Origin: Geoalkalibacter_A sp034189505
Lineage (GTDB): Bacteria > Desulfobacterota > Desulfuromonadia > Desulfuromonadales > Geoalkalibacteraceae
Length of the DNA stretch: 52,268 nucleotides
Reading direction: 5' to 3'
Assembly (NCBI GenBank): GCA_034189505.1
Contig: JAXHUR010000014.1
Location: 1-52,268, forward strand
A program made the position numbers and the translations under genes. Below the pieces are notes generated by a model that saw nothing but the letters and a program-made list of their open reading frames with translations, had not been told where the DNA came from and did not search any database. Shown piece after piece: positions 32,678 to 41,314 of this stretch. The first letter of the stretch is position 1. Each line of letters starts with the position of its first letter.

Positions 32678-33562
32678 ATGTTCAATTTCACGCCTGACAT
32701 TCCGATGACCAATGAGGAGTTCCGCCTGTTGCGGGACCTCATTTATCAGCACTGCGGCCTGCATTTCTCCGAAGACAATAAATATCTTCTCGAGAAGCGA
32801 CTGAGCAAACAGGTCAGACACCACAAGTTCAAGAACTTCAAGGACTATTATTATCTTCTGCGCTACGGCAAAACCCGCGATACCGAACTGGCGCAGGCCA
32901 TCGACCTTCTGACGACCAACGAAACCTATTTTTTCCGTGAAGAAAGTCAGCTCAAAACGTTTGCCCAGGAGATTGTCCCCGAACTTATGGCCCGGCGTGA
33001 AAAAGAGGGCTCCCGCAAACTGCGGGTGTGGAGCGCAGGGTGTTCGACGGGAGAGGAACCTTATACCCTGGCTATGATGCTGCTGGAAAAACCTGAACTG
33101 CGAGAATGGGATATAGACATCATCGGCACCGACATCAGCCACAGGGTTCTGCAGGTCGCCCGCAAGGGAATTTACGGAGCCTCTTCGTTCCGCGCTACAG
33201 ATGCGAAGTACATTCAGCGCTACTTTGAGGAAAACGAAGGGAAATACCGCATCCTGGACGAAGTGCGCAAACTGGTCGGAATCAGTCATCTCAACCTGTT
33301 TGATCAGAGCCGTATATCTCTGCTGGGGCAGATGGATGCCGTGTTCTGCCGCAATGTCATCATTTATTTCGATCTCGATGCGAAAAAGAAAGTCATTGAC
33401 AGCTTTTTCAACCGACTGCGCCCTGAAGGTTTTCTGCTGCTGGGGCACAGCGAATCTCTGATGAATATCACCAGTCGCTTTTCTTTGCGTCACTTTACCC
33501 ACGATATGGTTTATCAACGGCCGGCCACAGTCGCCGGGACCGGGACGGGGGGCGACTCATGA
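32678..33562 (+). CDS. cheR: CheR-type protein-glutamate methyltransferase
   Basis: A 294-residue SAM-dependent methyltransferase that methylates receptor glutamates in chemotaxis. The N-terminal helical domain begins FRLLRDLIYQHCGLHF; the SAM site is VWSAGCSTGEEPYTLAM near 110-126; FCRNVIIYFD near 221-230 is also typical. No TPR extension is present. Its usual target, an MCP receptor, is not encoded here, so the substrate may be a receptor elsewhere or another protein. It overlaps cheB by 4 bp. Confidence 0.94.
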   Translation: MFNFTPDIPMTNEEFRLLRDLIYQHCGLHFSEDNKYLLEKRLSKQVRHHKFKNFKDYYYLLRYGKTRDTELAQAIDLLTTNETYFFREESQLKTFAQEIVPELMARREKEGSRKLRVWSAGCSTGEEPYTLAMMLLEKPELREWDIDIIGTDISHRVLQVARKGIYGASSFRATDAKYIQRYFEENEGKYRILDEVRKLVGISHLNLFDQSRISLLGQMDAVFCRNVIIYFDLDAKKKVIDSFFNRLRPEGFLLLGHSESLMNITSRFSLRHFTHDMVYQRPATVAGTGTGGDS

Positions 33563-34626
33563 CCGTGAAGCCCATACGGGTTCTGGTGATTGATGATTCA
33601 GCCTACAATCGGCGCACGATCAGCAAAATCCTTGACGACATTCCCGGCGTCTCCGTTGTCGGTTACGCCATCAACGGTGAAGACGGGCTGCGCAAACTGG
33701 CCGCCCTGCACCCGGATCTGATCACCCTCGATCTGGAAATGCCGCGCATGGACGGTTTTACGTTCCTGCGCATTCTTATGCAGCAGCGCCCGACGCCGGT
33801 TATCGTTATCTCTTCTCGTACAGAGGATGAGAATGTCTTCAAAGCGTTGGAACTCGGCGCCCTTGATTTTGTCGGCAAGCCCAGCTCTCGGAGCGATAAT
33901 CAGCTTCTCCAGATACGTGATGACCTGATTCGCAAGGTATTGCAGTGCGGTCGGGCCGATATGCGCAAAGTCATGCGTCGGATCAGCACCCCGAATGCGG
34001 ACTTCCGACCGGCCCCGGAAGAGGTGGATAAAAAGCGGGCCGAGGCCTCTCATCTCGTTCTGATCGGCGCATCCACCGGCGGTCCGCCAGCGGTGCAGTC
34101 GATCCTGATGGCCATGAAGCGCGACTACCCCCTGATGTTTGCTGTTTCGCAGCATATGCCTGCCGGCTTCACACGTGCGTTTGCCGAACGGTTGAACAAG
34201 TTCTGTGATCTGGATGTTGCCGAAGCCCGTACCGGAGATCTTCTTGTCCCCGGACGGGCGCTGATTGCGCCGGGGGGTAAAAATCTGCAGTTTCGCAGGA
34301 GGGGTGCGGAGTTGATCGCCCACATAACCGATCCTGAGGAGGATCAGCGCTTTGTGCCCTCTGTCGATATCATGTTCGAATCCGCCGCTCGTGTTTCTCC
34401 TGTAGAAAATCTCGCTGTCATTCTGACCGGTATGGGAAACGACGGCGCAAAAGGCACGACCCTCGTCAAGGAAAGCGGAGGGTATGCCATCGCTGAACAC
34501 GAATTCTCCTGTGTGGTCTTCGGGATGCCCAAGGAGGCGATCGCAACAGGAAGTATCGACAGGATCTGCCCCTTGCCCGATATTGCTCCTTCCATCCTTT
34601 ACCATTGCGGGATTCAGGTCGTGTGA
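33559..34626 (+). CDS. cheB: CheB-type methylesterase/response regulator
   Basis: A 355-residue protein with an N-terminal receiver (D58 in ITLDLEMPRMDG) and a C-terminal methylesterase. The catalytic serine S172 is in GASTGGP, H199 in SQHMPAGF and D295 in GMGNDG, so it is intact. It would remove methyl groups added by CheR and deamidate receptor glutamines, activated by CheA. It is last in the operon; 119 bp and a promoter candidate separate it from the exporter genes. Confidence 0.95.
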   Translation: MTVKPIRVLVIDDSAYNRRTISKILDDIPGVSVVGYAINGEDGLRKLAALHPDLITLDLEMPRMDGFTFLRILMQQRPTPVIVISSRTEDENVFKALELGALDFVGKPSSRSDNQLLQIRDDLIRKVLQCGRADMRKVMRRISTPNADFRPAPEEVDKKRAEASHLVLIGASTGGPPAVQSILMAMKRDYPLMFAVSQHMPAGFTRAFAERLNKFCDLDVAEARTGDLLVPGRALIAPGGKNLQFRRRGAELIAHITDPEEDQRFVPSVDIMFESAARVSPVENLAVILTGMGNDGAKGTTLVKESGGYAIAEHEFSCVVFGMPKEAIATGSIDRICPLPDIAPSILYHCGIQVV

Positions 34627-34646
34627 ATTTGTCTTCCCGATCCCAG

Positions 34647-34676
34647 TTGCACAATTCGTCATGAAACAGGTAAGAT
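34647..34676 (+). promoter_or_regulatory. Candidate promoter for the exporter operon
   Basis: TTGCAC (34647-34652) and TAAGAT (34671-34676) are separated by 18 bp in the only sizeable gap between cheB and the TolC-like gene. Confidence 0.4.
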
Positions 34677-34745
34677 ACTGAGCGTCTTTCCTTTTCAAGT
34701 TTCTATTTTTGCAGGGCGATCCGCAGGATTCGTAATAACCCCACC

Positions 34746-36659
34746 ATGACATTTCATTTCTCAAGTCACGTTTTCAGCGACACACGGCTTCTGCGTTTTA
34801 TCCTGGGGGGTATCGCCTCGATGTTTCTGCTCGCCGGTTGTACCGGTCCGCAGAAACATCTCTCCCGCGCCGACGATGTGGCACAGGAGATCATCGCGAG
34901 CAAGCAGCAGCAAGCATTGGGGCGCACTGAGCCGTTTACCATTGAAAGTGCTGAAGAAACTCTGCGCAAGCGGCTGCTTGAAACTCAGAATTTGCAGAGT
35001 TCTCATCCGGCGTCCCTTGGGCGCGGGGAGTTGGAGCCGATCTCACATTGGCCGGACCTTGGGGAAGATACTGCGCAGGAGGCTGCTGCTGCCCCCCTTA
35101 TTGCTGTGACGGACGGCCCGATCCGGCTCACCCTGCTGGAGGCGTTGGAGATCGCCGCCGCCTCCAGCCGTGATTTTCAGGACCGCAAGGAGAACGTCTT
35201 TCAGACCGCGCTGGTGCTGGACCTGGAGAGAAACACCTTCCGCAATATTTTCTCCGGTGAAGCTCAGAGTGGAATCAGCACCGACCTGGGCGGTTCGCGC
35301 ACGGTAACCGGCAGCGAAAGTTCCGCTTCGACCTCCCTCTCCCGCACACTGAAAAGCGGCGCTGCACTCACCACCAGCCTTGCGCTTGACCTGGTCAAGC
35401 TGCTCACTGCCGAACGCCCCTCAAGTCTGGGCATTCTCGCCGATGCCTCCATCTCCATTCCGCTGTGGCGCGGGGCCGGTCGGCATATTGTGACCGAACC
35501 GCTGGTTCAGGCGGAGCGGGACGTGGTGTATGCCATCTGGGAATTTGAACGCTTTAAACGCTCCTTCGCCGTGGATACGGCCACACGCTATCTGGGGGTA
35601 TTGAGTCAATTCGACCAGGTTGAGAATGCGGAGGACAACTATCGGCGCCTCGTGTCGTCCACCCGTCGGGCCCGGCGTCTCGCCGAAGCGGGGCGGCTTC
35701 CGGAGATCCAGGTCGACCAGGCGCGCCAGGACGAACTGCGGGCCCGCAACCGCTGGGTAAGCGCGCGCCAGTCCTATGCGAGCACCCTGGATCAGTTCAA
35801 GATTTTTCTCGGGCTTCCCCCTGATGCACAGATCGAACTGGACCGTGATGTATTGCAGGCACTCGCGGAAAAGGCACAGGCGCGGCTGCGCATCGAACTC
35901 GAACAGGCACCCGCCGACACCGGCACCGCTTCATACGCCGATGCGCCCATTGAACTTCGAATGCCTGACATGCGCTTTGCCGGACCTTATGAGATGGAGC
36001 CGCAGCGTGCCGTGGCGCTTGCACTCGAGCATCGGCTCGATCTGCGTGCCGGCCAGGAGCGGGTCTACGATGCCCAGCGCAAGGTGGTGGTTGCTGCCGA
36101 TGCCCTGGGTGGTGAATTTACCCTGCTCGGCTCCGCCCGTGCCGGTGAGAGGCGCTCGCTGGGAACGGCCGGTCTCGACAATGCCCAGCTACGTCCGGAG
36201 AAGGGTTTTTATTCGGCTTTGCTGAGCCTGAATCTGCCTTTTGAGCGTACGGCGGAACGCAATAATTTCCGCAACAGCCTGATCGCCCTCGATCGTCAGG
36301 TCCGCAGTTTCCAGGAGCGTGAAGACCAGATCAAGCTCGAAGTACACAACGGGCTGCGCGACCTTCTCGAGTTTCGCGAAGGGTTGCGTATTCAGGCCCA
36401 GGCGGTACGGGTCGCCCAGCGACGGGTCGAGAGCACCAGCCTTTTTCTGCAGGCCGGCCGCGCCGAAATCCGCGATCTGCTTGAAGCGCAGGAAGCCCTG
36501 GTCAGCGCCCGCAACGCATTGACGTCCGCGCTGCTCAACTACCGCATCGCCGAACTCGCCCTCCAGCGCGACATGGGTGTTCTGCAGGTCAATGAAAAGG
36601 GACTGTGGATCGAGTATCCCGTCGCGGACCTCAACACGCAAGACCGGAAGGACTCATGA
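34746..36659 (+). CDS. TolC-family outer membrane efflux lipoprotein
   Basis: A 637-residue outer-membrane channel protein. The N-terminal signal peptide ends in LLAGC, a lipobox, so it is lipid-anchored. TolC-type repeats follow: long amphipathic helices such as RRARRLAEAGRLPEIQVDQAR and the mirrored LFLQAGRAEIRDLLEAQEALV near the C-terminus. It is longer than typical TolC (about 480) because of a 100-residue N-terminal linker and insertions in the middle. It would form the exit duct for the MacAB-like pump encoded next; the stop overlaps the adaptor start by 4 bp. Confidence 0.87.
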   Translation: MTFHFSSHVFSDTRLLRFILGGIASMFLLAGCTGPQKHLSRADDVAQEIIASKQQQALGRTEPFTIESAEETLRKRLLETQNLQSSHPASLGRGELEPISHWPDLGEDTAQEAAAAPLIAVTDGPIRLTLLEALEIAAASSRDFQDRKENVFQTALVLDLERNTFRNIFSGEAQSGISTDLGGSRTVTGSESSASTSLSRTLKSGAALTTSLALDLVKLLTAERPSSLGILADASISIPLWRGAGRHIVTEPLVQAERDVVYAIWEFERFKRSFAVDTATRYLGVLSQFDQVENAEDNYRRLVSSTRRARRLAEAGRLPEIQVDQARQDELRARNRWVSARQSYASTLDQFKIFLGLPPDAQIELDRDVLQALAEKAQARLRIELEQAPADTGTASYADAPIELRMPDMRFAGPYEMEPQRAVALALEHRLDLRAGQERVYDAQRKVVVAADALGGEFTLLGSARAGERRSLGTAGLDNAQLRPEKGFYSALLSLNLPFERTAERNNFRNSLIALDRQVRSFQEREDQIKLEVHNGLRDLLEFREGLRIQAQAVRVAQRRVESTSLFLQAGRAEIRDLLEAQEALVSARNALTSALLNYRIAELALQRDMGVLQVNEKGLWIEYPVADLNTQDRKDS

Positions 36660-38185
36660 AAAAGCGCAAAGCGCTCATTTTCAGCTTCATTGCAGTGGTG
36701 ATCATCGCGTTTGGAAGCATCTGGATGGCTCTGTCCGGTCCGTCTGCGCTGCCCGGCGCTGTCGAGCCAGAGCAGCGTGCCGTTTTCGAGGTCAAGCGGG
36801 ATGATCTGACCATCAGCGTGCTGGAAGCCGGAACCGTCCAGGCACGCGACCAGGTGGTGATCAAAAACGAGGTGGAGGGGCGCACCACTATCCTGTCACT
36901 GGTCGAAGAAGGGGCCCATGTCAGCAAAGGAGACCTGCTCGTCGAACTCGACGCAAGCCAGCTCCAGGATGCCCTGGTGGATCAGCAGATCCGCGTGCAG
37001 AACGCTGAAGCCGCCTACATCCGCAGTCGTGAAAACCTGGAAGTTATTCGCAACCAGGCCCGCAGCGACGTGGAAAAAGCTCAGCTTGACGCCCAGTTCG
37101 CGGTGGAGGATCTGCGCAAATACAAAGAAGGCGACTATCCCAAACAGCTCATGGAGGCGGAATCAACGATTACGATCCGTGAAGAGGAGTTGCGGCGCGC
37201 CCAGGACAAGCTGGAATGGTCGCGGGTGCTCTTCAAGGAAAAATATATCTCCCAGACCGAGCTGCAGGCGGATGAGCTGGCCGCGCAGAAAGCACAGCTC
37301 GATCTCGAACTGGCGCAGGCTGAGCTGGATCTGCTCAAGAACTATTCCAACAAGCGGAAACTGGACGAACTCGAGAGCCAGGTAAGCCAGACCGCCATGG
37401 CTCTTGAGCGTGCCGAGAGAAAAGCCAGTGCCGACGTGGTACAGGCCGAGGCGGAGCTGCGGGCCAAGGATTCCGAGTACCGCCGAGAAGAATCCAAGCT
37501 GGAGAAGATCGAGCAACAGATTGCCAAAACACGCCTGCATGCCCCGAAAGACGGGCTGGTGGTTTATGCTACATCGGCCCAGGCCAACTGGCGCGGCAAT
37601 GTCGAGCCCCTTGACGAGGGGCAGGAGGTTCGCGAGCGGCAGGAGCTGATCTACCTGCCGGCACCCGATTCGGTCAAAGCCCAGATCAAGGTACACGAAT
37701 CGGTACTGGACCAGGTGAAAGAAGGGCTGCCGGTGCGCATCACCACCAATGCGCTGCCCGGGCGCATCTTCCAGGGGCGGGTGGCTTTCATTGCCCCTCT
37801 GCCCGATGCCATGAGCGTCTGGCTTAATCCTGATCTCAAGGTTTACAATACCGATATTTACCTGGAAGGTGATGTCGCCGGACTGCGGACCGGCATGAGC
37901 TGTCAGGCGGAGATTCTGATCGATGAAATCGAGGATGCGCTCTTTGTCCCTCTGCAATCTGTGACCGTGCAGGAAGGCCGACGGGTGGTGTATGTGGAAA
38001 GTGCGCACGGATATGTCCCCCGACCGGTCGAGATCGGTCGCAACAACCGTCGCATGGTGCATATCCTCGATGGACTAGAGGAGGGGGAGAAGGTGCTGCT
38101 TTCCCCTCCGCTGGCGACCGGTTCCGAACGTCGCGAAAAAAAAGAAAATGAATCGCCCGTCGCTCCTCCCGGGATGAACGACTGA
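36656..38185 (+). CDS. MacA-like periplasmic adaptor protein
   Basis: A 509-residue membrane-fusion protein. An N-terminal membrane anchor (KALIFSFIAVVIIAFGSIWMA, about 5-25) is followed by a barrel and lipoyl halves (VVIKNEVEGRTTILSLVEEG and ARLHAPKDG-like segment near 295) around a coiled-coil hairpin of about 200 residues (110-300). It links the ATPase/permease to the TolC-like channel. The start at 36656 overlaps the TolC stop; upstream in-frame codons are part of the previous gene. The hairpin is long relative to E. coli MacA. Confidence 0.86.
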   Translation: MKKRKALIFSFIAVVIIAFGSIWMALSGPSALPGAVEPEQRAVFEVKRDDLTISVLEAGTVQARDQVVIKNEVEGRTTILSLVEEGAHVSKGDLLVELDASQLQDALVDQQIRVQNAEAAYIRSRENLEVIRNQARSDVEKAQLDAQFAVEDLRKYKEGDYPKQLMEAESTITIREEELRRAQDKLEWSRVLFKEKYISQTELQADELAAQKAQLDLELAQAELDLLKNYSNKRKLDELESQVSQTAMALERAERKASADVVQAEAELRAKDSEYRREESKLEKIEQQIAKTRLHAPKDGLVVYATSAQANWRGNVEPLDEGQEVRERQELIYLPAPDSVKAQIKVHESVLDQVKEGLPVRITTNALPGRIFQGRVAFIAPLPDAMSVWLNPDLKVYNTDIYLEGDVAGLRTGMSCQAEILIDEIEDALFVPLQSVTVQEGRRVVYVESAHGYVPRPVEIGRNNRRMVHILDGLEEGEKVLLSPPLATGSERREKKENESPVAPPGMND

Positions 38186-38886
38186 TGCTGTCACCGACCG
38201 ATCGCAGAGGTCTTCCCATAAGGCTTGAGGATGTCTGTAAAACCTACCTGGTGGGAGGCGAGGAGGTGCATGCCCTGGCGGGTGTTTCCATCGAATTTCT
38301 ACCAGGCAGTTTTTGGGCCATCATGGGGCCGAGCGGCTCCGGCAAGAGTACTCTGCTGAACCTGCTGGGTTGTCTCGACCGCCCCAGCCGTGGGCGGTAT
38401 TTTATTCAGGGACGCAATATTGCCGATTTGGCCGACGACGACCTGAGTGAGGTTCGCTTGCGGCACTTGGGCTTTATCTTTCAGAGCTTCAATCTCATCG
38501 CCCAGTTGAGCGTGCGGGAGAATATCGAACTGCCTCTGTTCTATCTTGGCTGGGAAGCCGACGAGAGCCGGCGGCGGGCGGAGGAGTTGGCGGAACTTGT
38601 CGGGCTCGAGCATCGCCTTGACCATCGTCCCAGCGAGCTTTCAGGAGGGCAGCAGCAGCGGGTGGCCATTGCCCGGTCGCTGGCCAACGACCCCGACATG
38701 ATTCTCGCCGACGAGCCGACCGGCAACCTCGATACACCCACCGGAAATCAGATCATGGAACTCCTCGTCTCTCTCAACCAGCGCGGCAAGACCATCATCA
38801 TGGTCACGCACGAAGCGGAGATCGCCGCTCACGCCCATAAGCGTCTTCACATACGCGACGGCCTCATCGACCGGATCGAAGGGTGA
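38185..38886 (+). CDS. MacB/LolD-type ABC transporter ATP-binding protein
   Basis: A 233-residue ATPase that powers the exporter. Walker A is GPSGSGKST, the signature LSGGQQQR, Walker B is MILADEPTGNLD and the H-loop is TH in MVTHEAE. Subfamily: ABC type MacB/LolD, as shown by GNLDTPTG after Walker B. The start overlaps the adaptor stop (TGATG). The permease follows after 3 bp. Confidence 0.95.
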   Translation: MLSPTDRRGLPIRLEDVCKTYLVGGEEVHALAGVSIEFLPGSFWAIMGPSGSGKSTLLNLLGCLDRPSRGRYFIQGRNIADLADDDLSEVRLRHLGFIFQSFNLIAQLSVRENIELPLFYLGWEADESRRRAEELAELVGLEHRLDHRPSELSGGQQQRVAIARSLANDPDMILADEPTGNLDTPTGNQIMELLVSLNQRGKTIIMVTHEAEIAAHAHKRLHIRDGLIDRIEG

Positions 38887-38889
38887 ACC

Positions 38890-40161
38890 ATGCGAAAACT
38901 CCGCATTGTCCGCAACATCCGCCTCGGCATCAAGAACCTGGTCGTCAATGGACTGCGCAGTTTTCTGACTATGCTCGGCATGGTGTTCGGCGTGGGAAGC
39001 GTCATAGCCATGCTGTCCGTAGGGGAAGGCGCCAGCCAGGAAGCGCTGGAACAGATCCGCCGGCTCGGCAGTGAAAACATCCTCCTGAAATCGATTAAAC
39101 CCGTGGAAGATGAAAGCGCGTCCAAGCAGCGTACCTTCATCAGTATCTATGGTTTGACTTATGCGGATCAGCGACGCATCGAGGAAACCTTCTCCCAGGT
39201 TCGTCGCGTGGTTCCCGTTAAGGCGGTACGCAAGGAAGCACGCTATGGATCGCGGGCCATGGAGGTAAGAGCGATGGGCGTGACCCCGGGATGGTTCGAC
39301 CTGGTCGAACGCCCCCTGCTTGCCGGCCGGGTTCTTGGTCGGGACGATCTCGACGGACACAGTTCCGCCGCGGTTGTCTCCGAGGCGGTCGCCCGCGAAC
39401 TGCTGGCTCTCGAAAAGCCCCTCGGTTCCCAGATTGTTGTTCATGGAAACCTGTTCGAAATCGTCGGGGTGGTCCGGTCAGAGGAAAATCAGGGCAATGG
39501 CGGAGTTCAGGCTCCGGATCGTGAAAACGATATCTACATTCCTCTGACGACGGCACGGGACCGTTTTGGAGATATGATCATGAGAATGTCAACGGGCAGT
39601 CGCTCCCTGGAGCAGGTCGAACTGCACCAGATTATTCTCCAGGTGAATTCGACCGAACAGGTGGAATCCGTAGCGACGGGAATCACAACCCTGCTGGAGC
39701 GGTTCCACCGCAAAACGGATTATGAAATTCAGGTGCCGCTCGCGCTGCTGCGTCAGGCGGAGGCCACCAAGCGCACTTTCAATATCGTGCTGGGTTCAAT
39801 TGCGGGCATCAGCCTGCTGGTCGGCGGGATCGGCATCATGAATATCATGCTGGCATCTGTCACGGAAAGAACTCGCGAGATCGGCATCCGCCGTGCGATC
39901 GGCGCCAAACAGAGCCAGATCGTAGGGCAGTTCCTGATCGAAACGGTGGTTCTCTCAACAACGGGGGGGCTTGTTGGGATCGGAGTAGGGCTGCTGATCC
40001 CCTGGCTGATCACATGGTTTGCCGGGATGACCACCGTGGTGACCGTTTCGAGCCTCATCCTCTCCCTGGTGATCAGCCTGTCGGTGGGAATTGTCTTTGG
40101 TCTTTACCCCGCCATTCGTGCAGCTCGTCTTGATCCCATCGAAGCCTTGCGACACGAATAA
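38890..40161 (+). CDS. MacB-type ABC transporter permease
   Basis: A 423-residue inner-membrane permease. One N-terminal helix (about 20-42), a large periplasmic domain (about 45-285) and three C-terminal helices of the FtsX type, with SIAGISLLVGGIGIMNIMLA, TERTREIGIRRAIGA and a final FGLYPAIRAARLDPIEALRHE. This is the MacB fold with the ATPase on a separate chain. With TolC and MacA-like partners it completes a tripartite pump for periplasmic substrates such as peptides, toxins or antibiotics; the substrate cannot be read. Confidence 0.93.
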   Translation: MRKLRIVRNIRLGIKNLVVNGLRSFLTMLGMVFGVGSVIAMLSVGEGASQEALEQIRRLGSENILLKSIKPVEDESASKQRTFISIYGLTYADQRRIEETFSQVRRVVPVKAVRKEARYGSRAMEVRAMGVTPGWFDLVERPLLAGRVLGRDDLDGHSSAAVVSEAVARELLALEKPLGSQIVVHGNLFEIVGVVRSEENQGNGGVQAPDRENDIYIPLTTARDRFGDMIMRMSTGSRSLEQVELHQIILQVNSTEQVESVATGITTLLERFHRKTDYEIQVPLALLRQAEATKRTFNIVLGSIAGISLLVGGIGIMNIMLASVTERTREIGIRRAIGAKQSQIVGQFLIETVVLSTTGGLVGIGVGLLIPWLITWFAGMTTVVTVSSLILSLVISLSVGIVFGLYPAIRAARLDPIEALRHE

Positions 40162-40196
40162 CGCCTCCTTTGCCGGCAGGAAAAATTCGGGGCGGC

Positions 40197-40225
40197 TTGA
40201 CAAATATAACGAACGCGGTAATAAT
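40197..40225 (+). promoter_or_regulatory. Consensus -35 promoter in the gap after the exporter operon
   Basis: TTGACA (40197-40202) is perfect consensus, followed by a TAATAAT block (40219-40225) giving 16-17 bp spacing. The only thing downstream on this strand before a terminator is about 55 nt of non-coding DNA. Confidence 0.55.
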
Positions 40226-40231
40226 TATGTC

Positions 40232-40288
40232 AATAAACCTTTGATTCGGGGTGTCCTTTTTCCCTCCTGGGGATGCCCCATATTTTTT
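40232..40288 (+). ncRNA. Candidate small RNA
   Basis: A transcript starting about 7 nt after the promoter at 40197 would end at the terminator at 40268-40288, giving about 57 nt. It would contain the pyrimidine stretch CCTTTTTCCCTCC just before the terminator stem, which includes a perfect match to an anti-Shine-Dalgarno core. No open frame of note. This is a prediction from the promoter-terminator pairing only; the promoter could instead be a fortuitous match. Confidence 0.3.
40268..40288 (+). terminator. Terminator after the MacB operon / candidate small RNA
   Basis: TGGGG-ATG-CCCCA (40268-40280), a short GC stem with a 3-nt loop, is followed by TATTTTTT. It would end transcription of the exporter operon and of any transcript from the promoter at 40197. 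Confidence 0.6.
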
Positions 40289-40316
40289 GCCTGAAATTGC
40301 ACTCCCTGATTTCATA

Positions 40317-40607
40317 CTATTCTGAAGGTTCGATTTCCCGGTTAAGCCAGGTCAGGGCTTGCTCCAGGGTGCAGTTGCGCGCCAGTTTGACCAACCCCAC
40401 CACATCACCAAAAACGCCACAGCGAAAACAGCGGAAATGACCCTCTTTGATCACCATTTCAGGGCGTCCGGGTCGCTCCATCTGGCATCCGGGGCAGAAA
40501 AAATGATGTCCTTCCCGTTTTAATCCCAGATCAACGGCAACGCGCTCGATGGCGTGATGGCGGGTGATTATCTCATCCATTTTGAATCGCTCATCCATTT
40601 CGTCCAT
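40317..40607 (-). CDS. Stand-alone CHC2 zinc-finger protein (DnaG N-terminal-like)
   Basis: A 96-residue protein resembling the zinc-binding domain of DNA primase. The ligands are visible in HHFFCPGC (C and C) and HFRCFRCGVFGDVVGLV, the FRCFxCGxxGD signature of CHC2 fingers. In DnaG this domain recognises the template; here it has no polymerase (TOPRIM) domain. The start at 40607 (MDEMDERF) is preceded by GGGAGACG; the frame could extend to 40646, without support. A GC-rich dispersed repeat (copy A) lies immediately upstream. Confidence 0.82.
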   Translation of the reverse strand: MDEMDERFKMDEIITRHHAIERVAVDLGLKREGHHFFCPGCQMERPGRPEMVIKEGHFRCFRCGVFGDVVGLVKLARNCTLEQALTWLNREIEPSE

Positions 40608-40632
40608 GGCTCGTCTCCCAATGAATCCGTAG

Positions 40633-40676
40633 TCGTAACGATTCACCTCTCGGGGGCGTAACCCCTATGCTGAACA
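40633..40676 (-). repeat. Dispersed repeat copy A
   Basis: Read on the minus strand it starts TGTTCAGCATAGGGGTTACG, followed by CCCCCGAGAGGTGAATCG, with a GGGG/CCCC hairpin around TTACG. It lies about 26 bp upstream of the CHC2 gene start, oriented toward that gene. It matches copies at 43836 and 52114/52181. Confidence 0.65.
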
Positions 40677-40847
40677 TTTTTCCGTAGTCTTCACATGTTT
40701 ACCAGATTGAGCGGGCTGGGCAAGGCTGCTTTTGAAGCGGACGATTTTTGTCGAAAGCTCTTTTTGTTGTTAAAATGATCCGGGACCGATAAAATAGCTC
40801 GAATTTTAATGACGCCGCAGGGCGTTTCGAAAAAAGGAGAAAAGATT

Positions 40848-41249
40848 TTGGTCGGATTGTTTTTAAGATGGTTCATTCTTACGCTGGCAATCATAGTTGC
40901 CGCCTACTTTCTCGACGGAATTCACGTGGCCGGGTTTGCTTCGGCTTTTTTTGCAGCTGCGCTGCTCGGCATCCTGAATGCCTTTTTCCGGCCCGTACTT
41001 TTCATTCTGACCCTGCCCATCAACGTGTTGACCCTGGGTCTTTTCACTTTCGTGATCAATGCCTTGCTGCTGCTCATGGTGTCCGGAGTCATTGGCGGCC
41101 TGATTGTCGACGGGTTTGGAGCAGCGCTGCTCGGTTCTCTGATCATCAGCCTGGTGAGCTGGCTTCTCAGTTCTTTCATCAACGACCGCGGACGCGTTGA
41201 ATCCCTCAATATCGAACTGCATCGAAAGCGTGGCGATTACTGGGAGTGA
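40848..41249 (+). CDS. Phage holin family 4 (YvlD-like) membrane protein
   Basis: A 133-residue protein with four transmembrane segments: LFLRWFILTLAIIVAAYF, a FFAAALLGILNAFF segment followed by NPVLFILTLPINVLTLGLF-like, INALLLLMVSGVIGGL and ALLGSLIISLVSWLLSSF. This is the common small YvlD/'phage_holin_4_2' family of chromosomal membrane proteins, not evidence for a prophage. The start is TTG at 40848, with AGGAG 8 bp upstream; an in-frame ATG at 40809 has no RBS. Function unknown. Confidence 0.85.
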   Translation: MVGLFLRWFILTLAIIVAAYFLDGIHVAGFASAFFAAALLGILNAFFRPVLFILTLPINVLTLGLFTFVINALLLLMVSGVIGGLIVDGFGAALLGSLIISLVSWLLSSFINDRGRVESLNIELHRKRGDYWE

Positions 41250-41314
41250 TTTAACCAGCAAATCCCAGGGTTACAGCAATACCCTTATCTGAATGGTTAT
41301 AAGGTTTAATAAAC

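Noticed and set aside
23992..34626. Flagellar chemotaxis operon
   Set aside because: No receptor, flagellar, motor or CheZ/CheC gene is present; kept as chemotaxis-like with unknown output.
40848..41249. Prophage signal from a 'holin' family name
   Set aside because: This four-helix family is mostly chromosomal, and no other phage gene is near.
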